The notes beneath the pieces are model-generated. The model searched no databases, was not told the DNA's origin, and was given only the letters and a program-made list of their open reading frames with translations. Positions 33,694 through 43,051 of a DNA stretch of 64,000 bases are shown piece after piece; position 1 is the first letter of the stretch; each line of letters opens with the position of its first letter. Origin of the DNA: Acidisoma silvae (GTDB taxonomy: Bacteria; Pseudomonadota; Alphaproteobacteria; Acetobacterales; Acetobacteraceae). The DNA lies in the NCBI RefSeq assembly GCF_020618775.1, contig NZ_JAESVB010000002.1:496001-560000 (forward strand), given 5' to 3'. A program made the position numbers and the translations under genes.

Positions 33694-34059
33694 ATGGCTT
33701 TGACTGTTCTGACGGTCGATGATTCCCGCACCATGCGGGATATGCTGAAACATTCGCTGATTGCCGCCGGCTTTCGCGTTCTTCAGGCGGAAGACGGCAT
33801 CGACGGATTGGATGTTCTGAAACGCGAGACGGCGGATGTCATCGTGACCGACGTCAATATGCCCCGTCTGGACGGGTTCGGCTTTATCGAAGCGCTGCGG
33901 CGGGATGCCGAAAAGCGCATGACGCCGATCCTGGTGCTGACCACCGAAGCTGACCCTGACAAGAAAAGCCGTGCCAAGGCGGCCGGCGCCACCGGCTGGA
34001 TCATCAAGCCCTTCGATCCGGCCAAGCTTGTCGATGCCATCCGCCGCGTCTCCGCCTGA
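33694..34059 (+). CDS. cheY: Chemotaxis response regulator CheY
   Basis: A 121-residue receiver domain. Asp9-Asp10 (LTVDDS), phospho-acceptor Asp53 in VIVTDVNMPRLDG, Thr in LTTEADPD and Lys in IIKPFDP are all present, and the domain is a canonical CheY of the motor-binding type. It sits 9 nt before cheA, the usual place for the kinase's main output protein. Confidence 0.92.
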   Translation: MALTVLTVDDSRTMRDMLKHSLIAAGFRVLQAEDGIDGLDVLKRETADVIVTDVNMPRLDGFGFIEALRRDAEKRMTPILVLTTEADPDKKSRAKAAGATGWIIKPFDPAKLVDAIRRVSA

Positions 34060-34068
34060 GGTCTGATC

Positions 34069-36135
34069 ATGACAGCGGACCCTATGGCGGAAATCAGAGA
34101 GGTCTTCTTTCAGGAATGTGAAGATCAGATCTCCGAACTTGAAATGGGCCTGCTGCGCATGGAGATCGGCCAAGGCGATGCCGAGACCGTCAATGCCGTC
34201 TTTCGCGCCGTTCATTCCATCAAGGGCGGGGCCGGCATTTTCGCGCTCGATACGCTGGTGCGTTTCGCGCATGGTTTCGAAACCTGCCTTGATCGGGTGC
34301 GGAGCGGCCGGCTCGCCATCGATCCTGCGGGCATGGCCCTGCTGCTGCGATCCGCCGATGCGCTGACCGATCTTGTCCGCGCGGCACGCAACGGCGAAGG
34401 GGCACAGGACGCCCGCGCGCAGGCCTTGGCGACCGAGCTTGAACGGCTGGCCGCCAAGGGCGATGCCAAACCACCCTCCGCTCCAACCCTGCCCAGAGCC
34501 GCGCCGGCAAGCAGCCCGCTCCGCACCTGGATCATCCGCTTCACGCCCAAGGCCGCTCTCTACGCGCATGCCAATGAAACAGCGCTGCTGCTGCGGGAAT
34601 TGTCGCGTCTCGGCACGGCCGAGGTCGAGATCGACAGCAGCGCCCTGCCTGACCTGACGGAGATGGACCCGGAAGACGCCTATCTGTCCTGGACCGTGAC
34701 GCTGGCGACGCATCACGATGCCGCAACCCTGCGCGCGGTCTTCGATTTCGTGGAAGACGATTGTGATCTCGATATCTTCGAGCGTCCCGATTTCGCCTTT
34801 CAGGACTGGGACAATACGGCGGCCGCCGAATCCGCACCGCAACCGATGCCAGCTGCTGCGATTGAAACCTTGCCCCCGCATCCGGTCGAGGCGATGGCAG
34901 CCCAGGCGGAAAGCGCCGGCACGGTCGGTGCCACCATCCGGGTCGATCTGGATCGCGTCGACCGGATGATCGATCTGGTCGGCGAACTCGTCATCACCGA
35001 AGCCATGGTCAGCCAGCGCGTGCTGGAAGCGGGGCTTGCCCGCACCTCGGCCATCGCCATGGCCCTGGAGGAGCTGGAGGCTCTGACGCGTGAAATTCAA
35101 GACAGCGTCATGGCCATTCGCGCCCAGCCGGTGCGCGCCGTCTTTCAGCGCATACCGCGTCTGGTCCGCGAATTGGCAGCCCAAACCGGCAAGCAGGTGC
35201 GGCTGGTCACCGAAGGCGAAGGCACCGAGGTCGATAAGACCGTCATTGAGCGCATTGCCGATCCGCTGACGCATATGATCCGCAATGCCATCGACCATGG
35301 GTTGGAATCGCCCGAAGCGCGGATTGCCGCCGGCAAGCCAGCCGAGGGACTGGTCCGTCTGGTGGCGCTGCATCGGTCGGGCCGCATCATCATCGAAGTC
35401 TCCGACAATGGCGCCGGCATCAATCGTGCCCGCGTGCGCCAGAAAGCGATCGACCATGGACTGATCAACACTGATGCGCCACTGACCGACGACGAGATCG
35501 ACAATCTGATCTTCCTGCCTGGTTTTTCCACCGCCAGCGCGGTGTCGGATATTTCTGGCCGTGGCGTGGGCATGGATGTGGTGCGCCGCGCCGTCCAGGC
35601 CATGGGCGGCCGCATTTCCATCGCCTCGAAGCCCGGTCAGGGCTCCACCTTCACGCTCAGCCTGCCGCTGACGCTGGCGGTGCTGGACGGCATGGTGGTG
35701 AAGACCGCTGACCAGACGCTGATCGTGCCGCTGGCCTCGGTGCTGGAAACGCTGCGGCCCGATGGCGCGGATATCCATCCGCTGGACAATCGCACCGCCG
35801 TGCTGGCCCTGCGCGGCGGCTATGTGCCCATCATCGATATCGCCGATGTGCTGGAATTCGGCAGCCGCATCGGCCAGCCGGAGCAGGGCGTCGCCCTGCT
35901 GGTGGAAAGCGAGGGCGGCGGCCGGGCCATTCTTCTGGTCGATGAAATCCAGGGTCAGCGGCAGGTCGTTATCAAAAGCATCGAGGCGAATTATCGCGCG
36001 GTCTACGGCATCGCCGCTGCCACCGTGATGGGGGACGGCCATGTCGCGCTGATCCTGGATGTCGACACCATCGTCTCCGCGACCCGGGAGTCCAGCCGGC
36101 TGGAGGCCCCGCGCAGCTTGTCCCAAGTCTTCTGA
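34069..36135 (+). CDS. cheA: Chemotaxis histidine kinase CheA
   Basis: A 688-residue kinase. The phosphotransfer domain has [15 protein letters not shown] with His49. A middle region (about residues 145-240) resembles the CheY-docking or linker domain. A dimerisation helix pair follows ([20 protein letters not shown], about 300-319). The catalytic domain has the N box [13 protein letters not shown]1 VSDNGAGIN and G2 [11 protein letters not shown]. The C-terminal CheW-like domain ends the protein. It phosphorylates CheY and CheB in response to receptors, which are not encoded in the window. Confidence 0.96.
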   Translation: MTADPMAEIREVFFQECEDQISELEMGLLRMEIGQGDAETVNAVFRAVHSIKGGAGIFALDTLVRFAHGFETCLDRVRSGRLAIDPAGMALLLRSADALTDLVRAARNGEGAQDARAQALATELERLAAKGDAKPPSAPTLPRAAPASSPLRTWIIRFTPKAALYAHANETALLLRELSRLGTAEVEIDSSALPDLTEMDPEDAYLSWTVTLATHHDAATLRAVFDFVEDDCDLDIFERPDFAFQDWDNTAAAESAPQPMPAAAIETLPPHPVEAMAAQAESAGTVGATIRVDLDRVDRMIDLVGELVITEAMVSQRVLEAGLARTSAIAMALEELEALTREIQDSVMAIRAQPVRAVFQRIPRLVRELAAQTGKQVRLVTEGEGTEVDKTVIERIADPLTHMIRNAIDHGLESPEARIAAGKPAEGLVRLVALHRSGRIIIEVSDNGAGINRARVRQKAIDHGLINTDAPLTDDEIDNLIFLPGFSTASAVSDISGRGVGMDVVRRAVQAMGGRISIASKPGQGSTFTLSLPLTLAVLDGMVVKTADQTLIVPLASVLETLRPDGADIHPLDNRTAVLALRGGYVPIIDIADVLEFGSRIGQPEQGVALLVESEGGGRAILLVDEIQGQRQVVIKSIEANYRAVYGIAAATVMGDGHVALILDVDTIVSATRESSRLEAPRSLSQVF

Positions 36136-36137
36136 CC

Positions 36138-36611
36138 ATGCGACCCGGTCAGGCCATCATCGCCGCCGACAATCCGATGCGGAAATTGATCGCCTTTCGC
36201 GTCGGCCGGCAGGAATTCAGCGTCGACGTGACCGCGGTGCGGGAGATCAGGGGCTGGACATCGGCCACCATGCTGCCGAAGGCGCCGCGCTATATCCGTG
36301 GCGTCATCAACCTACGGGGCGCCGTTCTGCCCATCGTTGATTTCGCCCTTCGTCTCGGCCTGCCAGCGTCCGAGCCGACGGCGCGCAACGTCATCATCGT
36401 CGTGCAGGTCGGTCCGAAGCAGATCGGAATTTTGGTCGATGCCGTCTCGGACATCATCACACTGGCACAGAGCCGCATCCAGCCGCCGCCGGATATCGCA
36501 TCCGAAACGGTCAGCGATTTCGTGCGCGGCCTCATCGCGCTCGATGGGCGCATGATCAGCCTGATAGCGCTTGACCTCGTTCTGCCACCGGACAGCGCGG
36601 TGGCCGCCTGA
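36138..36611 (+). CDS. cheW: Chemotaxis coupling protein CheW (first copy)
   Basis: A 157-residue Che[21 protein letters not shown] then [20 protein letters not shown] and [20 protein letters not shown] are classic CheW motifs, as is [12 protein letters not shown]. It links receptors to CheA. The start could also be the ATG at 36177, 13 codons downstream. It overlaps cheR by 1 nt. A second CheW follows at 39444 with the same motifs, so the array may have two coupling proteins. Confidence 0.95.
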   Translation: MRPGQAIIAADNPMRKLIAFRVGRQEFSVDVTAVREIRGWTSATMLPKAPRYIRGVINLRGAVLPIVDFALRLGLPASEPTARNVIIVVQVGPKQIGILVDAVSDIITLAQSRIQPPPDIASETVSDFVRGLIALDGRMISLIALDLVLPPDSAVAA

Positions 36612-37477
36612 TGGAAAGCCAAGACCTTGTGCAGAACGCCGAATTTCCGTTCAAACCCGCCGATTTTCGCACCATCGCGCGGCTGTTGCAGGCCGAAGCC
36701 GGCATCGCGCTTGGCGATAACAAAGCCAATCTCGTCTATTCCCGCCTCGCCAAACGCCTGCGCGCTTTAAAACTGCGCACGTTCCGGGATTATTGCACGC
36801 TGCTTGAAGGCCCGCAGGGTGCCGCCGAGCTTGGCGAAATGATTGCCGCGCTGACCACCAACGTGACGCGCTTCTTTCGTGAGCCGCATCATTTCGATCA
36901 TCTGAGAACCCAGCTGATGCCGGCGCTGATCACCGCCGCGCGCAAGGGCCAGCGAATCCGCTTCTGGTCTTCCGCCTGTTCCAGCGGGCAGGAAGCCTAT
37001 TCCATCGCCATGACCGTGCTCTCCGTCATGCCGGACGCAGCACGCCATGACGTGAAGATCATCGCGACCGATATCGACCCGAAGATGATCGCCTGCGCGG
37101 AAGCTGGTCTCTACGCGGAAGCCGCTATGGACTCCGTGCCGGCCCTCCTGCGATCCCGCTGGTTCGTCATCGGCGATAACGGGCAGCATCAGGTGGGCGA
37201 CGACCTGCGCGCAATTTTATCCTTCCGGCGCCTCAACCTCATCGGCAGTTGGCCCTTAGCCGGACAGTTCCAAGCCATCTTCTGCCGCAACGTGGTGATC
37301 TATTTCGACCAGGAGACCCAGGCCCGGCTGTGGGAGCGGATGGTGCCGGCGCTGGCTGCTGAGGGCGCGCTCTATATCGGCCATTCCGAACGCATAACCG
37401 GCCCAGCCGCCTCCGCTTTACGGCATGACGGCATCACGACCTATCGCCTGACCGCTTATGCGTCCGCGCCGGCATGA
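36611..37477 (+). CDS. cheR: Chemotaxis receptor methyltransferase CheR
   Basis: A 288-residue SAM-dependent methyltransferase. The N-terminal helical domain ([20 protein letters not shown]) recognises receptors. [32 protein letters not shown] (SAM binding), [11 protein letters not shown] and [12 protein letters not shown] are the CheR motifs, and GHSERI is the closing one. It methylates receptor glutamates with SAM. The stop overlaps cheB by 4 nt. Confidence 0.96.
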   Translation: MESQDLVQNAEFPFKPADFRTIARLLQAEAGIALGDNKANLVYSRLAKRLRALKLRTFRDYCTLLEGPQGAAELGEMIAALTTNVTRFFREPHHFDHLRTQLMPALITAARKGQRIRFWSSACSSGQEAYSIAMTVLSVMPDAARHDVKIIATDIDPKMIACAEAGLYAEAAMDSVPALLRSRWFVIGDNGQHQVGDDLRAILSFRRLNLIGSWPLAGQFQAIFCRNVVIYFDQETQARLWERMVPALAAEGALYIGHSERITGPAASALRHDGITTYRLTAYASAPA

Positions 37478-38508
37478 CCATCCGTGTCCTCATCGTCGAT
37501 GACTCACCCACCATGCGCGGCGTCATCGCGGCAAGGCTGCGTGCCGATACGGCCATCACGGTGATCGGTCATGCTGCCGGCCCGCTGGAGGCGCGGCAGG
37601 CCATCAAGACACTCAATCCCGATGTGGTGACGCTCGATATCGAAATGCCGGGCATGGATGGGCTGGAATTTTTGGACAAAATCATGCGGCTGCGGCCGAC
37701 GCCCGTGGTCATGATCTCGTCCCTCACCCAGCGCGGTGCCGATGCCACGCTCCGGGCGCTCGAAATCGGCGCCTTCGACTGCATCGCCAAGCCCAGCCCG
37801 GCAGCGCCTGATGGTTTCGACAGGCTGACCGAGGTGGTGAAGGCGGCCGCCGCCTTCCGCCCGCGTCCGCGCACGCTGGCCCCCGCTCCGCAGCCGGATG
37901 CCGCGGATTTCCAGCCGGATGGGCGCATCGTCGCCATCGGCGCCTCCACCGGCGGGGTAGAGGCCCTCATCGCCGTATTGTCGCGCTTTCCGGCCAATTG
38001 CCCGCCCACCATCGTTACGCAGCATATGCCGCCAAGTTTCACGCGCAGCTTCGCGCAGAGGCTGAACCGGCTTTGCGCCCCAACCGTGGCCGAGGCCGCC
38101 GATGGCGCGCGCCTGCTGCCCGGCACCATTCATCTGGCGCCCGGTGACCATCACCTGACGCTCAGCCAGTCTGGGCCCCTGCGTTGCCGTCTCAATACCG
38201 GCCCCAAGGTCAATGGCCATCGCCCCTCGGCCGATGTCATGTTCGCTTCCGTCCTGCGCGCAGTCGGTCAGGCCGCCATCGGCGTCATCCTGACCGGCAT
38301 GGGCCGGGACGGCGCAGAGGAACTGCTCGCCCTGCGGCAGGCGGGTTGCGAGACCATCGGTCAGGATGAAGCCACCAGCATCGTCTATGGCATGCCCCGC
38401 GTGGCTTTCGAACTCGGCGCCATCAGCCGGCAGCTGCCCTTGGCGCAGATCGGCGACCACATTATCCGCATGGCGAACAGCCAGCGCCACCCGGCGCGGA
38501 CGGCATGA
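37474..38508 (+). CDS. cheB: Chemotaxis receptor methylesterase CheB
   Basis: A 344-residue two-domain protein. The receiver domain has [12 protein letters not shown] and phospho-Asp55 in [16 protein letters not shown]. The methylesterase domain has the catalytic triad elements: Ser in [12 protein letters not shown], His in [12 protein letters not shown] and Asp in [13 protein letters not shown]. It removes methyl groups and deamidates receptors when phosphorylated by CheA. It overlaps cheR and cheD by 4 nt. Confidence 0.96.
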   Translation: MTIRVLIVDDSPTMRGVIAARLRADTAITVIGHAAGPLEARQAIKTLNPDVVTLDIEMPGMDGLEFLDKIMRLRPTPVVMISSLTQRGADATLRALEIGAFDCIAKPSPAAPDGFDRLTEVVKAAAAFRPRPRTLAPAPQPDAADFQPDGRIVAIGASTGGVEALIAVLSRFPANCPPTIVTQHMPPSFTRSFAQRLNRLCAPTVAEAADGARLLPGTIHLAPGDHHLTLSQSGPLRCRLNTGPKVNGHRPSADVMFASVLRAVGQAAIGVILTGMGRDGAEELLALRQAGCETIGQDEATSIVYGMPRVAFELGAISRQLPLAQIGDHIIRMANSQRHPARTA

Positions 38509-39059
38509 CCGGCGCTTCACGCATCCATGTCGTTCAGGGCGAGCAGCATGTCAGCAACCATCCGGATGCCATGCTCACCACCATTCTCGGCTCCTGCATC
38601 GCCGCCTGCCTGTGGGATCCCGTCAGCGGCTATGGCGGCATGAACCATTTTCTTCTTCCCGGTGTGGACAGCCGCCCGCCGGATGCGCGCGACGCAGGCC
38701 CATCGGCCCGCTACGGCGCCCATGCCATGGAACTGCTGGTTAATGCGCTGCTGGCGGCCGGCGCCCGGCGGCAGAACCTGCGCGCCAAGCTGTTCGGCGG
38801 CGCTCGCATGATTCAGGGCCTGACCGATATCGGCCATCTCAATGCCGATTTCGCCGAGACCTTCCTGCGGACGGAAGGCATCACCTTCGATGGCGGCAGC
38901 CTGCGCGGTCAGTTCGGCCGGCGTGTGCAGTTCTGGCCGGCCAGCGGCAAGGCAAGGCAGGTGCTCCTGCAAGGTGATAGCCGGCCAATGTTCGAGGACG
39001 AGCGCCGTGCCGCGACCCTGCCGCCGGATCGCCGCGCCGGCGCCGTCGCATTGTTTTAG
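38505..39059 (+). CDS. cheD: Chemoreceptor glutamine deamidase CheD
   Basis: A 184-residue protein. [20 protein letters not shown] contains the catalytic Cys region (G-S-C-I/V) and [10 protein letters not shown] has the catalytic His (G-x-N-H-F/Y-x-L-P), with [16 protein letters not shown] later in the fold. CheD deamidates receptor Gln residues and can interact with CheC-type phosphatases. It follows cheB as in many alphaproteobacterial operons. Confidence 0.94.
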   Translation: MTGASRIHVVQGEQHVSNHPDAMLTTILGSCIAACLWDPVSGYGGMNHFLLPGVDSRPPDARDAGPSARYGAHAMELLVNALLAAGARRQNLRAKLFGGARMIQGLTDIGHLNADFAETFLRTEGITFDGGSLRGQFGRRVQFWPASGKARQVLLQGDSRPMFEDERRAATLPPDRRAGAVALF

Positions 39060-39072
39060 CGAAAGCCAGACC

Positions 39073-39420
39073 GTGGACAGACCAACGCAGCTTGTGCCGA
39101 TTTTGGACGCCATCGCCGGAGAATTGCGCGAACTTGGCCTGACCATCGACCGCCTTCAGACCATGCTCAGCCCCGCTTTGTTCGATATCGCGGCCGACCG
39201 GGACACGGTGCGCGACGCGCAGATGCTGGATCTGATGTCCCAGCGCCTCAGCGAAATCTCGTGCTTTATGGTCTCGCTCAATCTCGTCATCCCTGCCGGC
39301 TATGCCGTTAACCCTTCCGCTGCCTTGCAGGCGGTAAAGCTGGCGCAGCTAGCCCATCGGCTGCGCGGCGAGGCAGACGCAGGCAGCGACTATGCGTCAG
39401 GGGATGTCGATCTTTTCTGA
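39073..39420 (+). CDS. Small helical protein after cheD, CheT-like candidate
   Basis: A 115-residue protein from the GTG at 39073; the frame is open further left but overlaps cheD. It is Leu/Asp-rich and mostly helical (ILDAIAGELRELGLTIDRLQ; RDAQMLDLMSQRLSEISCFM). In Sinorhizobium-type che operons the gene after cheD is cheT, a short helical CheZ-like protein. Position, size and an acidic helix with D-x-x-x-Q-x-L-D-L-x-x-Q fit that idea. No cheZ gene is seen here, so a phosphatase-type role is possible. This is inference only. Confidence 0.5.
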   Translation: MDRPTQLVPILDAIAGELRELGLTIDRLQTMLSPALFDIAADRDTVRDAQMLDLMSQRLSEISCFMVSLNLVIPAGYAVNPSAALQAVKLAQLAHRLRGEADAGSDYASGDVDLF

Positions 39421-39443
39421 GACCGCATGGAGGAGACGAAGCG

Positions 39444-39935
39444 ATGTCAAAACACGCTCAGGACGCAGCGGCACGGCAAAGCGAGCGCGCCGACCAGCTT
39501 CTGTCGGTTCGCCTGGGCGATCAGGAATTTGCTCTGAACATCATGGATATCAGGGAAATCCGTGGCTGGATCGCCTCAACCCCACTCCCCCATGCGCCCG
39601 ACTATATCAGGGGTATGATCAATCTGCGCGGACAGGCCCTGGCCATCGTCGATCTGGCGCGACGTCTGGGCCTGCCGGCCAGCGTACCGACACCGGCCTC
39701 CGTCGTCGTGGTGGTGGAATGGGAGGAGAAGACCTTGGGCCTCCTGGTCGATGCCGTGTCCGACATCATCACCGTCACCGACGCCATGCGCCAGCCGACA
39801 CCGGATACGGGTGACGCCACCGCTCCGACCTATGTCGAGAGCCTGGTGATGATCGACCAGAGCATCATCGGCATTCTGTCGCTGTCGGCGGTCATCCCCC
39901 GGCCGCAGATGCAACTGACATTCGAAGACGCCTGA
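39444..39935 (+). CDS. cheW: Chemotaxis coupling protein CheW (second copy)
   Basis: A 163-residue CheW. LLSVRLGDQEFALNIMDIRE then IRGWIASTPLPHAPDYIRGM and INLRGQALAIVDLARRLGLP align with the first copy, and [12 protein letters not shown] repeats the same family motif. AGGAG lies upstream of the ATG. It is the last gene of the che operon and converges with the hydrolase gene; the two stops sit in a small hairpin (39930-39944, GCCTGA-gcg-TCAGGC). Confidence 0.94.
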   Translation: MSKHAQDAAARQSERADQLLSVRLGDQEFALNIMDIREIRGWIASTPLPHAPDYIRGMINLRGQALAIVDLARRLGLPASVPTPASVVVVVEWEEKTLGLLVDAVSDIITVTDAMRQPTPDTGDATAPTYVESLVMIDQSIIGILSLSAVIPRPQMQLTFEDA

Positions 39936-39938
39936 GCG

Positions 39939-40961
39939 TCAGGCAGCGCGGCGCTCCAGCCAATCGGCGGCGCGATGATGCGCGCCAGAGGGCAGCGGCT
40001 GCCCGGGATTCATCAGCCAATGCACGACGTCCAGCGTCACCGTGCTGCCGGCGAGGTCGCGATGCAGCAGATGATAGCCGTCCGGGTAATAGGCGAAGAC
40101 GCGATGGCCACGGCGCTTCTTCTGCTCCAGGCGCCAGCAGGTCGCCATGGCACGCTTGGGCACCAACTGGTCCTTGCCGCCATACAGAAACAAAGTCGGC
40201 GGCCGGTGATGGCCGGCGCTGCTCAGCGCCGCATCCATCAGATCAGCCAGGCCCTTCAGGGCATGAATGCTGGCGGAGGGCCGCCGCAGGCTGGGATGGC
40301 GCATCGCCTTGATGGCTTCGTGATTGTCGCTCGGCTTGATGCCGAGGCGATCCGCGCTCAGCCGCAGCCAGGGGATCGTCTTATGCGCCCACCACAGCGA
40401 CAGCCGATGCAGCGCGGCCATTTCCGTGCGGCCCCAGACGGCCGGCGCGCTCAGCACATAGCCGGAGACGGCGAGACCCGGATTGCGGGCAGCCAATACC
40501 ATCAGCACGGCGGCGCCCATGCTCTCGCCCGCCAGAAACAGCTTCGCCTTTGGGAAGCGCGCGCGCACCACGCGCACCATTTCTTCCGCGTCGGCCACCA
40601 GCGGTTCGGTGCCATGCCAGCGGCCATTGCCGGGGGCCGCGCCAAATCCGCGCTGATCGGGCGCGATGATGGCGATGCCGGAAGCGGTAAAATGCGCCGA
40701 GGGCGCTTCCCAGGCATCGGCACTGTCATTGATGCCGTGCAGGGCCAGCAGCACGGTATGCGGCGCTTCCGCCGGCAGCCATTCGCGGAAAGGCAGCATG
40801 ACGCCATCCGCCATGGTGAAGGCGCCGTCGATCTTCCTTGGCCGCGCCCGGCCCGCCTGCGCTCTCTGCGCGCGTTTCGCCCGGACGAAAGCCGGCAAGC
40901 TGCGGGCGCCGGGCCGGTCTGCCGTCGGGAAGGCTGCGATATTGCCGAGAGGATCGTGCAT
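39939..40961 (-). CDS. Alpha/beta hydrolase, monoacylglycerol lipase-like
   Basis: A 340-residue serine hydrolase. After a basic N-terminal tail of about 50 residues it has VLLALHGINDSADAWEAPSA (oxyanion region), IIAPDQRGFGAAPGNGRWHG, nucleophile Ser in FLAGESMGAAVLMVLAARNP, Asp in FLYGGKDQLVPKRA and His in DGYHLLHRD. The pattern is that of monoacylglycerol lipase/lysophospholipase (Hydrolase_4) proteins. The substrate is unknown. It is an independent unit, with an inverted repeat at 41006-41021 in its presumed promoter. Confidence 0.85.
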   Translation of the reverse strand: MHDPLGNIAAFPTADRPGARSLPAFVRAKRAQRAQAGRARPRKIDGAFTMADGVMLPFREWLPAEAPHTVLLALHGINDSADAWEAPSAHFTASGIAIIAPDQRGFGAAPGNGRWHGTEPLVADAEEMVRVVRARFPKAKLFLAGESMGAAVLMVLAARNPGLAVSGYVLSAPAVWGRTEMAALHRLSLWWAHKTIPWLRLSADRLGIKPSDNHEAIKAMRHPSLRRPSASIHALKGLADLMDAALSSAGHHRPPTLFLYGGKDQLVPKRAMATCWRLEQKKRRGHRVFAYYPDGYHLLHRDLAGSTVTLDVVHWLMNPGQPLPSGAHHRAADWLERRAA

Positions 40962-41005
40962 GATCCTGTCTGCCTAGCATCGGGACGGTCAGCCGCATAG
41001 AAAAA

Positions 41006-41021
41006 TGACATGAGATTGTCA
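41006..41021. promoter_or_regulatory. Inverted repeat TGACA-N6-TGTCA upstream of the hydrolase
   Basis: TGACA (41006-41010) and TGTCA (41017-41021) are perfect inverted arms 6 nt apart, 45-60 nt before the hydrolase ATG at 40961. On the minus strand GTGACA followed 17 nt later by TATGCG could be a weak promoter overlapping it. It may be an operator; the regulator is unknown. Confidence 0.3.
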
Positions 41022-41109
41022 CATGGCGGCATCACGAGGATTCCGACTTGCGCAGCCAACCAGCGGACTTAGGGCGGCTTCGCGGCCGCCCCAGGCCTTG
41101 AGCCGCCGA

Positions 41110-41625
41110 TCAGCTTTGGCCGGAAGAGCCTGTCTCGTTGCCTGATTCCGGGCGCGTGCGCCGCTCGTCCATAAACTGGTCGAACTCCGCCTTGTCCTTG
41201 GCAAATCGCAGCCGGTCCAGAAAGCTGGTGAATTCGGCCTGCTCTTCTTCCAGGCGACGCAGCGTCGCCATGCGGTAATCGTCAAAAGCCTGATTGCCGC
41301 TGGATCCGCCACCTGGGCGACCTGGCCCGCTGCCGCGCCGGCCCCAGGCGCCGAACGGGGCGCCGGATGGGCCGCCGCCCCAGCATCCGCCCCGGAAACC
41401 CTGGCCGCCGCCGCCGGGCTCCATGCCGAAGACCAGACGGCCGAAGCGCCTGTTGCAGACCGCGAAGACCAGAAACAGGACACCGATGGGCCACCACAGT
41501 GCAAAGCCGATGATGGCCCCCGCTATCATGAAGGGCCGGGATATGGCCCAGAGCGCATAGGCTCGCGCATCATCCCGCCAGATCGGGCCTTGCCCGAATA
41601 CGCCTTGGTTCGCCGCGCCAGACAT
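41110..41625 (-). CDS. DUF2852 family membrane protein
   Basis: A 171-residue protein. One strongly hydrophobic stretch (about residues 31-57, RPFMIAGAIIGFALWWPIGV then LFLVFAV) is followed by a Gly-rich segment and a charged C-terminal helix region: FDDYRMATLRRLEEEQAEFT then SFLDRLRFAKDKAEFDQFMD. This last part is the DUF2852 signature common in alphaproteobacteria. The function of the family is not known. It lies downstream of a TetR gene in the same direction but has its own promoter and operator at 41646-41690. Confidence 0.85.
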   Translation of the reverse strand: MSGAANQGVFGQGPIWRDDARAYALWAISRPFMIAGAIIGFALWWPIGVLFLVFAVCNRRFGRLVFGMEPGGGGQGFRGGCWGGGPSGAPFGAWGRRGSGPGRPGGGSSGNQAFDDYRMATLRRLEEEQAEFTSFLDRLRFAKDKAEFDQFMDERRTRPESGNETGSSGQS

Positions 41626-41645
41626 GTTCTTTTTGGCTCCATGTG

Positions 41646-41690
41646 AATGTAAGCTACATTTACATTAGGATCGAGCCGTGACGTCGTCAA
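41646..41690 (-). promoter_or_regulatory. Promoter and palindromic operator of the DUF2852 gene
   Basis: On the minus strand TTGACG (41690-41685) and TAATGT (41667-41662) are 17 nt apart, a housekeeping-type promoter. Directly after it, AATGTA-agc-TACATT (41646-41660) is a perfect 6-bp inverted repeat, and TACATT occurs once more at 41661-41666. A repressor bound here would block the -10 and start site. The adjacent TetR protein is the obvious candidate. Confidence 0.55.
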
Positions 41691-41714
41691 GATGATTGCA
41701 GAGCAGCAAAAGAC

Positions 41715-42347
41715 CTATCGCGGACTGCCCGCCAGGCCGAGGCTTTGCAGATAGACGAGAATGCCAGCTTCCAGCAGATCGTCCGGCGACATCGGCAGCG
41801 TGCGGCGGCTGCCGTCCCGCCGCCCGAACAGGGCCGCGACACCATGCGCCATGGCCCAGAGATGCAGGGCGACCATCAGCGGCGGCGGCCGCTCCCCCTT
41901 GGGCAAAGTCGCTGCCACAGCCTCGGCCGCCTCACGCATGACCGCGAAAGCGCGTTCGCTGGCCGACAAGAGTCCGGCATGGTCTTCCGGGTTGAGTCTT
42001 GCCTCGAACATAGCGGCATAAAAAGCCGGCTCACTGCGGGCAAAGTCGAGATAGGCGCGGCCGATGGCTTCCAGGCCCCGCACCGGTGTCGGACGGCCGC
42101 CGGCCCAGGCGCGCAGCAGTGTTTCCGCCAAATGCTCGTAGCCGCGCAGGGCCACTTCGGCGAGCAAGGCATCCGCGTCCCTGAAGTGGCGATAAGGCGC
42201 AGCCGGGCTGACACCCGCCCGTCGCGCCGCCTCCGCGATCGTGAAACCGGCCGGGCCTCGCTCGGCAATCAGCACCTGCGCGGCTTCGATCAGCGCTTCG
42301 CGCAGATTGCCGTGGTGATAGCCCCGCCTTTGACCTGACCAGCTCAT
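41715..42347 (-). CDS. TetR-family transcriptional regulator
   Basis: A 210-residue protein. YHHGNLREALIEAAQVLIAE then RGPAGFTIAEAARRAGVSPA and APYRHFRDADALLAEVALRG is a TetR helix-turn-helix, with the recognition helix in VSPAAPYRHF. The C-terminal ligand-binding half (GLEAIGRAYLDFARSEPAFY then AAMFEARL) belongs to the TetR_C WHG type. The operator in front of the DUF2852 gene, 90 nt downstream, is its likely target. It is not the missing phosphonate regulator, which is usually GntR-type. Confidence 0.9.
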   Translation of the reverse strand: MSWSGQRRGYHHGNLREALIEAAQVLIAERGPAGFTIAEAARRAGVSPAAPYRHFRDADALLAEVALRGYEHLAETLLRAWAGGRPTPVRGLEAIGRAYLDFARSEPAFYAAMFEARLNPEDHAGLLSASERAFAVMREAAEAVAATLPKGERPPPLMVALHLWAMAHGVAALFGRRDGSRRTLPMSPDDLLEAGILVYLQSLGLAGSPR

Positions 42348-42386
42348 CCCCGCCCCTTACGCCAAGACAGGCGGTTTGGCACGCCC

Positions 42387-42869
42387 TCAGGCCGTCTGCT
42401 CTTCCTTCGGCGCCTCGCAGATATCGACCCATTCTCCGCCGACCAACCCGGCCAAACGGTCGGGCGCGATGCGCAAGGCGGCGTTGATGGCGCCCGCCGC
42501 CGGCACGACCTCGTCAAAGGCCCGCAGGGACAGATCGCAATAAATCGGCAGAGTGCGCGGCAGACCGAAAGGGCAGACGCCGCCGACGGGATGACCGGTC
42601 ATCTCCATCACTTCCTCGGCATTCAGCATGCGCGGCTTGCCGCCCAAAATCGCGCGCGCCTTGCGGTTGTCGAGGCGGGTGGTGCCGCTGGTGACGATCA
42701 GCATCGGCCGGTCACCCACCCGCAGGCTCAGGGTTTTGGCAATCTGCGCAGGCTCCACGCCATGCGCTTCCGCTGCCTGCGCCACCGTCGCCGTCACGCT
42801 GTCCAACTCGATGATGGCGATATCCGGGGCTTTCTCGGCCAGGAAGCGACGCACAGCCTCAATCGTCAT
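42387..42869 (-). CDS. YbaK/EbsC-family aminoacyl-tRNA deacylase
   Basis: A 160-residue single-domain protein from the ATG at 42869 (MTIEAVRRFLAEKAPDIAII); an upstream ATG adds 7 residues. QIAKTLSLRVGDRPMLIVTS has the conserved Lys of the YbaK/ProX fold, and EEVMEMTGHPVGGVCPFGLP carries the G-x-x-x-G-G-V-x-P-F-G motif. CDLSLRAFDEVVPAAGAINA follows. These proteins hydrolyse mischarged tRNA in trans. It diverges from phnD. Confidence 0.88.
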   Translation of the reverse strand: MTIEAVRRFLAEKAPDIAIIELDSVTATVAQAAEAHGVEPAQIAKTLSLRVGDRPMLIVTSGTTRLDNRKARAILGGKPRMLNAEEVMEMTGHPVGGVCPFGLPRTLPIYCDLSLRAFDEVVPAAGAINAALRIAPDRLAGLVGGEWVDICEAPKEEQTA

Positions 42870-42938
42870 TCGTCCACTCTCTCTTCGCATAACAGTCGCG
42901 GGACTATCCCGCGCGGCATAACTCAGGGCAAGCCGCAG

Positions 42939-42965
42939 GCGTCATGGCTTATTCATCTAGATGTC
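42939..42965 (+). promoter_or_regulatory. phnD control region: weak PHO-type repeat and TCTAGA operator
   Basis: GCGTCAT (42939-42945), 4 nt, then TATTCAT (42950-42956) has the 7-4-7 layout of a PHO box but only 9 of 14 consensus matches. It overlaps TTCATCTAGATGTC (42952-42965). The reverse complement of that, GACATCTAGATGAA, matches GACGTCTAGATGAA before phnG (46810-46823) at 13 of 14 positions. The shared word marks a likely common regulator of both phn transcription units. Confidence 0.5.
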
Positions 42966-43051
42966 AAAAAGATCCTTGGATCTTCGGGCTAGAGAGCGAA
43001 CAGACCGCGCCGCCTCCCACCACGGCGCGTAAAGCCAAGGAACCCGTCCCT

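Noticed and set aside
33571-36126. 851-codon open frame on the strand opposite cheA and cheY
   Set aside because: Exactly antisense to a well-supported cheA. High GC at third positions keeps the opposite frame open; the composition (Gly, Arg, Asp, His) is typical of a shadow and no domain is seen.
41715-42347. TetR gene as the regulator of the phn genes
   Set aside because: Its likely operator (AATGTA type) is at the DUF2852 promoter and is unlike the TCTAGA element of the phn units.
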